Assembly: GCA_000432655.1 (NCBI GenBank)
Contig: HF986319.1
Location: 31,304-37,806 of the forward strand
Length of the DNA stretch: 6,503 nt
From: Bacteroides sp. CAG:1060
GTDB taxonomy: Bacteria > Bacteroidota > Bacteroidia > Bacteroidales > UBA932
Direction: 5' to 3'
Position numbers and translations under genes: made by a program. How positions within the stretch are numbered: position 1 is the first letter of the stretch; every line of letters begins with the position of its first letter. Shown in pieces: positions 1 to 4,991 of this stretch. The notes under the pieces are model-generated. The model ran no database searches and had not been told where the DNA came from. It was given only the letters and a program-made list of their open reading frames with translations.

Positions 1-213
1 GCCAAGGGCGTGGAGATTGTTTCTGTAGGCAACGGCAAGATTGCCAAGCAGGGCGTAGAGGACGGCTTTGTCATCCTGTATGTAAATGATCAGAAGGTCA
101 GCAAGCCGCAGGATGTGATAAACATAGCCAAGAAGAGCAGAAGATCCGTATTTATTGAAGGCATTACAGCCTCAGGAAGACCTGGATACTTCGGTTTCGG
201 AAAGGACGAATAG
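1..213 (+). CDS. HtrA/DegQ-type periplasmic serine protease, C-terminal fragment (5' end outside window)
   Basis: This is the last 70 codons of a gene that enters from the left in frame 1 and stops at TAG 211-213. The visible protein has the pattern of a C-terminal PDZ domain: a '[16 protein letters not shown]' stretch (Gly-Val-x-x-Gly, then a strand and an Asn-Asp turn), a helix '[12 protein letters not shown]', and a closing strand followed by '[12 protein letters not shown]'. That matches the second PDZ domain and tail of Do/DegQ proteases of Bacteroidota, which degrade or hold misfolded envelope proteins in the periplasm. The catalytic His-Asp-Ser domain, signal peptide and first PDZ domain lie upstream and cannot be seen. 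In my recollection an htrA gene directly before rpoD is an arrangement found in other Bacteroidales, which supports the call. A GTG at position 10 is an internal Val codon, not a start. The PDZ assignment is good; the protease assignment is inferred from the tail and context. Confidence 0.72.
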   Translation, partial: AKGVEIVSVGNGKIAKQGVEDGFVILYVNDQKVSKPQDVINIAKKSRRSVFIEGITASGRPGYFGFGKDE

Positions 214-237
214 ACATTCGTGCTGAGATATATAAGT

Positions 238-266
238 CGCGGTCGGGATGTCCCGATCGCGATTTT
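238..266 (+). terminator. Hairpin terminator after the htrA-like gene
   Basis: Positions 238-248 (cgcggtcggga) pair with 251-261 (tcccgatcgcg). This gives about 10 base pairs with one G-T wobble and a 4-nt loop, followed by the short T run ATTTTG at 262-267. It lies 24 nt after the protease stop codon and 27 nt before the rpoD start. The GC-rich stem is strong but the T run is short, so termination may be incomplete. Confidence 0.7.
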
Positions 267-275
267 GCGTGTAGT

Positions 276-293
276 AAAAACATAAACAAATAT
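276..293 (+). promoter_or_regulatory. A-rich translation leader of rpoD
   Basis: The 18 nt directly before the rpoD ATG contain 13 A and no G, so there is no Shine-Dalgarno sequence. Bacteroidota are known to rely on A-rich, unstructured leaders rather than on pairing with the 16S rRNA tail. The leader supports ATG 294 as the start. No clear promoter pair is visible in this short gap. Confidence 0.45.
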
Positions 294-1154
294 ATGAGAC
301 AGTTAAAAATTACAAAGTCAATTACCAACCGCGAAAGTGCATCTCTGGATAAATACCTCCAGGAGATTGGACGAGAGGAGTTGGTATCACCTGAGGAAGA
401 GGTGGAACTTGCCCAGCGTATCAGAAAGGGCGATCAGGAAGCTCTTGAAAAACTTACTAGGGCCAATCTTCGTTTCGTGGTATCTGTAGCCAAGCAGTAT
501 CAGAATCAGGGACTCAGCCTTCCGGACCTTATCAACGAGGGCAACCTCGGACTTATAAAGGCTGCGGAGAAATTCGATGAGACCAGAGGCTTTAAGTTTA
601 TTTCGTATGCAGTATGGTGGATTCGCCAGTCCATTCTTCAGGCGCTTGCCGAGCAGAGCCGTATTGTGAGACTGCCTCTGAATCAGGTGGGCTCCCTGAA
701 CAAGATTAACAAGGCTCTCGGAAAATTCGAGCAGGAAAACGAACGCCAGCCTTCCACAGAAGAGCTTGCGGACATGATAGATATTCCTAAGGACAAGATT
801 GCCGATACTCTCAGGGTTTCCGGAAGACATGTCAGTGTGGACGCTCCGTTCGTGGAGGGTGAAGACAACAGTCTTCTTGATGTCCTTCCAAACGACGATT
901 CTCCAAGTGCCGACAGAGGACTTACCAATGAGTCTCTCGGTACAGAGATTGAGCGCGCCCTTCAGATTCTTACTGTAAGGGAGCGTGAAATCATCAAGTC
1001 GTTTTTCGGTATCGGCTGCCAGGAAATGACTCTCGAAGAGATAGGTGAAAGACTTGATCTTACACGGGAGAGAGTAAGGCAGATAAAAGAGAAGGCTATA
1101 CGCAAACTCAAGAAGCCGTCTGCAAGTAAACTGCTTAAATCATATCTCGGGTAA
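294..1154 (+). CDS. rpoD: Primary (housekeeping) RNA polymerase sigma factor, short Bacteroidota type
   Basis: This 286-residue protein is the sigma-70 group 1 factor that directs RNA polymerase to most promoters. It begins with '[15 protein letters not shown]', the usual opening of Bacteroidota RpoD, and lacks the acidic region 1.1 of the E. coli protein, as is normal in this phylum. Region 1.2 covers about residues 15-48. Region 2 covers about 52-122, with the core-binding 'LINEGNLGL' segment and the -10-recognition helix '[12 protein letters not shown]' at 101-112. Region 3 spans about 125-205 and includes '[18 protein letters not shown]'. Region 4 runs from about 219, with the -35-recognition helix-turn-helix from Met245 ('[23 protein letters not shown]'). 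The C-terminus 'KLLKSYLG' is also typical. ATG 294 is chosen for the matching N-terminus and the A-rich leader. Its stop codon overlaps the argS start (TAATG), which suggests cotranscription and translational coupling. No key segment is missing. Confidence 0.97.
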   Translation: MRQLKITKSITNRESASLDKYLQEIGREELVSPEEEVELAQRIRKGDQEALEKLTRANLRFVVSVAKQYQNQGLSLPDLINEGNLGLIKAAEKFDETRGFKFISYAVWWIRQSILQALAEQSRIVRLPLNQVGSLNKINKALGKFEQENERQPSTEELADMIDIPKDKIADTLRVSGRHVSVDAPFVEGEDNSLLDVLPNDDSPSADRGLTNESLGTEIERALQILTVREREIIKSFFGIGCQEMTLEEIGERLDLTRERVRQIKEKAIRKLKKPSASKLLKSYLG

Positions 1155-2884
1155 TGACAGCGGAACAGTTTATCGCCCTTAAGGCCTCAGAGGCTATAAG
1201 GGCAGTATATTCGGCTGAAATTGAGCCGTCTGCGCTTCAGATTCAGCCTACACGTAAGGAATTTGAGGGGGATTATACCCTTGTGGTGTTCCCGCTCCTT
1301 CGTATTACACACCAGTCTCCTGATGCGAGCGGCAATGCCATCGGCGAATGGCTTGTGGCCAACTGCTCCGAGATTCGGGCGTTCAACTCGGTAAAGGGAT
1401 TTCTTAATCTGAGTCTGTCTCAAGTCTATTGGAAGGAGTCTCTGGAAGGAGTGGTGTCTGACGAGAATTTCGGAAAACTGCCTTCCACCGGACGCAGAAT
1501 CATGGTGGAATTCTCTTCTCCTAATACCAACAAGCCGCTTCATCTCGGGCATGTGCGCAATAATCTTCTCGGATCATCCGTATCAAATCTGCTTGCGGCC
1601 GCAGGTAATGACGTTATCAAAACCACGCTTGTAAACGACCGCGGAGTACATATCTGCAAGTCCATGTATGCGTGGGAAAAGCGTTTTAACGGAGCTACGC
1701 CTGAAAGTACCGGCAAGAAAGGTGACCATCTGGTAGGTGACTGCTATGTGGAGTTTGCCAAGATGGAAAAAGAAAATCCTGCAGTCATGGATGACGTGCA
1801 TGAGATGCTTGTGAAATGGGAAGAAGGCGACCCTCAGGTAAGAAGACTCTGGGAGATGATGAACGAGTGGGTGTTCGCCGGATTCGAGCAGACCTATAAG
1901 GCTCTTGGCATCACTTTCGACAAGACTTATTATGAACACGATACTTATCTTCTCGGTAAGGAACTCGTACATAGAGGCTTGGATATGGGAGTTTTTGTAA
2001 AAGATCCGGACGGGTCGGTATGGTGTGACCTTACCTCCGACGGACTTGACCGCAAACTGCTTCTCCGCTCCGACGGTACATCTGTGTATATTACCCAGGA
2101 TCTCGGTACCGCGGAACGCAGATTCTCGGAATACAAGCTGGATTCTCACATATATGTGGTGGGCGATGAGCAGAATTACCATTTCCAGGTGCTCAAGCTG
2201 ATTCTCAAAAAACTCGGGTTCGACTGGGCGGATCAGATATTCCATCTGTCATACGGAATGGTGGAACTTCCGGAAGGAAAGATGAAGTCAAGGGAAGGAA
2301 CGGTTGTGGATGCGGATGATCTCATCGCCAAGATGTACGACGAGGCAAAGGCTACATCAGAGGAAAGCGGCAAGCTTGCAGAACTCTCGGAAGAGGAAAA
2401 AGACAGGCTGTATTCCATGATTGGACTTGGTGCTCTCAAGTACTTCATTCTGAAAGTCGATCCTAAGAAGAAGATGCTCTTTAACCCTAAAGAGTCGATA
2501 GACTTCAATGGCAATACCGGTCCTTTCATCCAGTACACTCATGCCAGAATCTGTTCTATCCTCCGCAAGGCGCAGCAGCAGGGATTCAGTACATCTATGC
2601 CGGATAGCGCCGAATTGAGCGCAAAGGAAATACGGCTGGTGAAGATTCTGTCTTCCTATCCGCAGAAAGTCTCCGAGGCGGCATCTGCACTCTCTCCTGC
2701 ACTCATAGCCAATTATTGCTATGAACTTGCCAAGGAATTCAATCAGTACTATCACGATACGGGTATCCTCAAGGAACCTGACGCCAACTTGCGTGCGATG
2801 AGACTCGCTCTCATATCCGCCCTGGCTTCAGTACTTCGTAGAGGAATGAATATTCTTGGAATTGAACTGCCTGAGCGAATGTAA
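1154..2884 (+). CDS. argS: Arginyl-tRNA synthetase
   Basis: This cytosolic class I aminoacyl-tRNA synthetase charges tRNA-Arg with arginine using ATP. The 576-residue protein has the expected layout. An N-terminal Arg-specific tRNA-binding domain covers about residues 5-95, containing 'TRKEFEGDYTLVVFPLL' and 'VKGFLNLSL'. The Rossmann catalytic domain starts near 115 with 'VEFSSPNTNKPLHLGHVRNN'; its HIGH-type motif is His130-Leu-Gly-His133. The second ATP-binding signature is Lys376-Met-Lys-Ser-Arg-Glu-Gly382, the KMKSREG variant seen in many Bacteroidota ArgS proteins in place of KMSKS. The DALR anticodon-binding domain begins around Gly456 ('GPFIQYTHAR') and ends with the family-typical 'LGIELPERM'. 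Length is slightly below the roughly 590-600 residues I expect for Bacteroidales. ATG 1154 overlaps the rpoD stop by one base, so ribosomes can reinitiate directly. The 3' end overlaps the next gene by about 29 nt. Confidence 0.96.
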   Translation: MTAEQFIALKASEAIRAVYSAEIEPSALQIQPTRKEFEGDYTLVVFPLLRITHQSPDASGNAIGEWLVANCSEIRAFNSVKGFLNLSLSQVYWKESLEGVVSDENFGKLPSTGRRIMVEFSSPNTNKPLHLGHVRNNLLGSSVSNLLAAAGNDVIKTTLVNDRGVHICKSMYAWEKRFNGATPESTGKKGDHLVGDCYVEFAKMEKENPAVMDDVHEMLVKWEEGDPQVRRLWEMMNEWVFAGFEQTYKALGITFDKTYYEHDTYLLGKELVHRGLDMGVFVKDPDGSVWCDLTSDGLDRKLLLRSDGTSVYITQDLGTAERRFSEYKLDSHIYVVGDEQNYHFQVLKLILKKLGFDWADQIFHLSYGMVELPEGKMKSREGTVVDADDLIAKMYDEAKATSEESGKLAELSEEEKDRLYSMIGLGALKYFILKVDPKKKMLFNPKESIDFNGNTGPFIQYTHARICSILRKAQQQGFSTSMPDSAELSAKEIRLVKILSSYPQKVSEAASALSPALIANYCYELAKEFNQYYHDTGILKEPDANLRAMRLALISALASVLRRGMNILGIELPERM

Positions 2885-4586
2885 TATACCGACTTCCGTA
2901 AAGGAAGTTCAGAGGCTCGGATGGGACTACATAGACGTGATCTTCTTTACAGGTGACGCCTTTGTGGATCATCCGAGTTTCGGCACGGCGTGTATAGCCA
3001 GATACCTCGAAAAATTCGGTTACCGGGTAGCTGTGGTGCCACAGCCGAACTGGAAGGACGACTTGAGGGACTTCCGCAAGTTGGGCGCTCCAAGGCTGTA
3101 TTTTGCAGTGAACTCCGGGGCGATGGATTCCATGGTCAACCATTATACCGCAGCCAGGCGTTTGCGTCATGAAGACGCATACACTCCTGACGGACAGTTT
3201 GGAAGAAGACCGGACAGGGCAGTCACAGTATATACCAAGATACTTAAGCGGCTGTGGCCTGACGTACCTGTGGTCATAGGAGGCGTCGAGGCTTCGCTCA
3301 GGCGTCTTGCCCATTATGATTATTGGGATAATTCCATTCACCCGTCGATTCTTGTGGACAGCGGAGCCGATTGGCTCTGTTATGGAATGGGGGAGCGTAC
3401 GATGCTTGAGCTGACAAGGGCAATAGAGAACGGGCGGAATCTCAGGCAGATGGAGAATATTGCGCAACTGGCGTTCTACCGTAAGGGTGTATGCAAGCTT
3501 GATGGCGCGCTTGTGCTTCATTCCTACGAGCAGTGCCTTGAAGAACCCCGCTCGTTCGCCGAGAATTTTCATCAGATTGAGGTTCATGCCAATATGCTTA
3601 CGCCTCAGACCTTGGTGGAACCGGTGGGAGATGGTTATGTCAGGGTAAATCCTCCTCTTCCTCCGGCAACAACCGAGGAAATGGATTCTTTCTGGGATCT
3701 TCCTTTTACCAAAAAACCGCATCCGAGATACAAAGGAAAGCGGATTCCGGCTTATGACATGATCAAGGACTCCATCATTACCCACAGGGGCTGTTTTGGG
3801 GGATGTAATTTCTGTACCATAGCGGCGCATCAGGGTAAATTTATCCAGTCCCGCTCCGAAGAGTCTATTCTCAAGGAAGTGCGGGAACTTGCCGCCATGC
3901 CGGAATTCAGGGGTAACATATCGGATCTCGGGGCACCTACGGCCAATATGTACGGTATGCATGGTAAAGACCCGTCAAGATGTGCCGTATGCCGGAGGAA
4001 GTCGTGCCTTTTCCCTTCTCCTTGCAGTAATATGGATCGTAATCATGAGCGGGTGCTTGCGCTTTACCGGCGCGTGGATGCAGTGAAAGGTATAAGGCAT
4101 TCGTATATCGGAAGCGGTGTGAGGTACGATCTTTTTCTTGACGAGAAAGGATTTGTCGATGGAAGCGGAAAGAAATATCTCCGTGAACTTATGCTGCGCC
4201 ATACCAGCGGGCGACTTAAAGTGGCACCTGAGCATACTGAAGATAAGGTGCTGTATTATATGGCGAAACCTTCTTTCAGTCTTTTCGAACGGCTTCGTGC
4301 TGAATTTGACAAGATCAACAGAGAGGAGGGGACGCACACGGAGCTTGTGCCGTATTTTATCTCGTCTCATCCGGGATGTACGCTCCAGGATATGCGCAAG
4401 CTGGCTTCCAATAAGTCCCTCAAAGGCATTTGGATGGAGCAGGTTCAGGATTTTATGCCTACTCCGATGACCACTTCGTCCATTATGTTCTGCACGGGTC
4501 TTGACCCTCGTACGATGAAAGAGGTATTCGTGGAACATGACCCCGAAAGAAAAAAGGAACAAAAGTCTTTGTTTTTCAGAAAATAG
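2856..4586 (+). CDS. ygiQ: YgiQ-family radical SAM protein
   Basis: This is an uncharacterised radical SAM enzyme family whose substrate is unknown; a cytosolic Fe-S redox reaction is inferred from the fold. The N-terminal YgiQ domain (about residues 10-290) carries 'FFTGDAFVDHPSFGTA', 'VPQPNWKDDLRDF', 'MDSMVNHYTA' and 'GGVEASLRRLAHYDYW'. The radical SAM core follows, with the CxxxCxxC motif at Cys313, Cys317 and Cys320, which should bind the catalytic [4Fe-4S] cluster. A second Cys set, C376-x2-C379-x4-C384-x5-C390, is also conserved in relatives such as E. coli YgiQ. 'GSGVRYDL' and 'KVAPEHTEDKVL' are further family blocks. The protein ends soon after 'VQDFMPTPMTTSS' with 'SLFFRK', without the roughly 25-30-residue tail of longer homologues. 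The frame has a stop at 2847-2849 and no ATG before about residue 90, so the start must be TTG 2856, TTG 2862 or CTG 2871. TTG 2856 or 2862 fits the family N-terminus. The gene overlaps argS by 23-29 nt. Confidence 0.9.
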   Translation: MELNCLSECNIPTSVKEVQRLGWDYIDVIFFTGDAFVDHPSFGTACIARYLEKFGYRVAVVPQPNWKDDLRDFRKLGAPRLYFAVNSGAMDSMVNHYTAARRLRHEDAYTPDGQFGRRPDRAVTVYTKILKRLWPDVPVVIGGVEASLRRLAHYDYWDNSIHPSILVDSGADWLCYGMGERTMLELTRAIENGRNLRQMENIAQLAFYRKGVCKLDGALVLHSYEQCLEEPRSFAENFHQIEVHANMLTPQTLVEPVGDGYVRVNPPLPPATTEEMDSFWDLPFTKKPHPRYKGKRIPAYDMIKDSIITHRGCFGGCNFCTIAAHQGKFIQSRSEESILKEVRELAAMPEFRGNISDLGAPTANMYGMHGKDPSRCAVCRRKSCLFPSPCSNMDRNHERVLALYRRVDAVKGIRHSYIGSGVRYDLFLDEKGFVDGSGKKYLRELMLRHTSGRLKVAPEHTEDKVLYYMAKPSFSLFERLRAEFDKINREEGTHTELVPYFISSHPGCTLQDMRKLASNKSLKGIWMEQVQDFMPTPMTTSSIMFCTGLDPRTMKEVFVEHDPERKKEQKSLFFRK

Positions 4587-4597
4587 TATCATCTTTG
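4568..4597 (+). promoter_or_regulatory. Likely Bacteroidota-type promoter for the 4617 gene
   Basis: TTTG at 4568-4571 resembles the -33 element. CATCTTTG at 4590-4597 matches the -7 consensus TAnnTTTG at every specified base except the first. They are separated by 18 nt. Transcription would start near 4604, about a dozen bases before the ATG at 4617, giving a very short leader. The -33 element lies inside the last codons of ygiQ. Assignment is by eye against the known consensus and has not been tested. Confidence 0.55.
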
Positions 4598-4616
4598 CAG
4601 TCTCAAATGCATTAGT

Positions 4617-4991
4617 ATGGCGCAGGACAATAAGAAAAGACACATTATCAGTTATGAGAATATGCCACGTGAGTTGGCAGAGGTTTTTGCAGAGAAGTAT
4701 CCGAAGGGTTTCAGTGACTATCTTCCGGATCTTACCAAATATAACAAGCCGGACGGAACTCCCTTTTATGCAGTGTTGATAGAGCTTCCGGAAGATATTT
4801 ATCTTGTGAAGATTAAGGTCAAGATAGATGATGCGGACGATATCAAGAACTGGCTTGAAGGAGAGGAAGAGGCGGAGGCCGAAGAAGTTGCAGGAGCAAC
4901 ATCTGAGCCTGTCGATGATGAGGGTACGATTCCGGACGACAATATTTCCCAGTACGGTTCTGATGATGATTCTGCGGATTCCGGTGAATAG
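4617..4991 (+). CDS. Small conserved protein of unknown function with acidic C-terminal tail
   Basis: I cannot assign a function to this 124-residue protein. It has no signal peptide or membrane segment, so it is probably cytosolic. The N-terminal part (about residues 8-80) looks like a compact folded domain: 'YENMPRELAEVFAEKYPKGF', then 'KPDGTPFYAVLIELPEDIYLVKIKVKID', a likely helix plus a beta-strand pair. From about residue 80 to the end it becomes a low-complexity acidic tail rich in Glu and Asp, with a Glu-rich stretch near 82-89 and Asp116-118. The overall plan of a short alpha/beta domain followed by an acidic disordered tail resembles small hypothetical proteins I associate with Bacteroidota, but no named family is recognised. 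ATG 4617 follows a promoter-like pair and a 30-nt gap after ygiQ. The 3' end overlaps the start of the clc gene, so the two are probably cotranscribed. Real-gene confidence is high because of composition, the promoter and tight fit between neighbours. Confidence 0.82.
   Translation: MAQDNKKRHIISYENMPRELAEVFAEKYPKGFSDYLPDLTKYNKPDGTPFYAVLIELPEDIYLVKIKVKIDDADDIKNWLEGEEEAEAEEVAGATSEPVDDEGTIPDDNISQYGSDDDSADSGE

Noticed and set aside
10..12. GTG as start of a small 67-residue protein
   Set aside because: The frame is open to the window edge upstream and the sequence continues a PDZ domain, so this is an internal Val codon of the protease gene.
1583..2245. Antisense open frame of 220 codons opposite argS
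   Set aside because: It lies wholly within the conserved catalytic region of argS on the other strand, with no promoter or domain evidence.
3163..3179. Perfect 6-bp inverted repeat (TGCGTC ... GACGCA) with a 5-nt loop
   Set aside because: It lies within conserved ygiQ coding sequence, has no T run, and is short enough to be expected by chance.
2811..3962. Long antisense open frame (383 codons) opposite argS end and ygiQ
   Set aside because: It mirrors the well-supported ygiQ reading frame, has no recognisable domain, and its composition (rich in Arg, His, Ile and Cys) is that of a reverse-strand shadow.
3975..4643. Antisense open frame of 222 codons opposite the 3' part of ygiQ and the following gap
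   Set aside because: The translation shows no family pattern and is explained by the codon choice of ygiQ. The intergenic part carries the + strand promoter-like elements instead.
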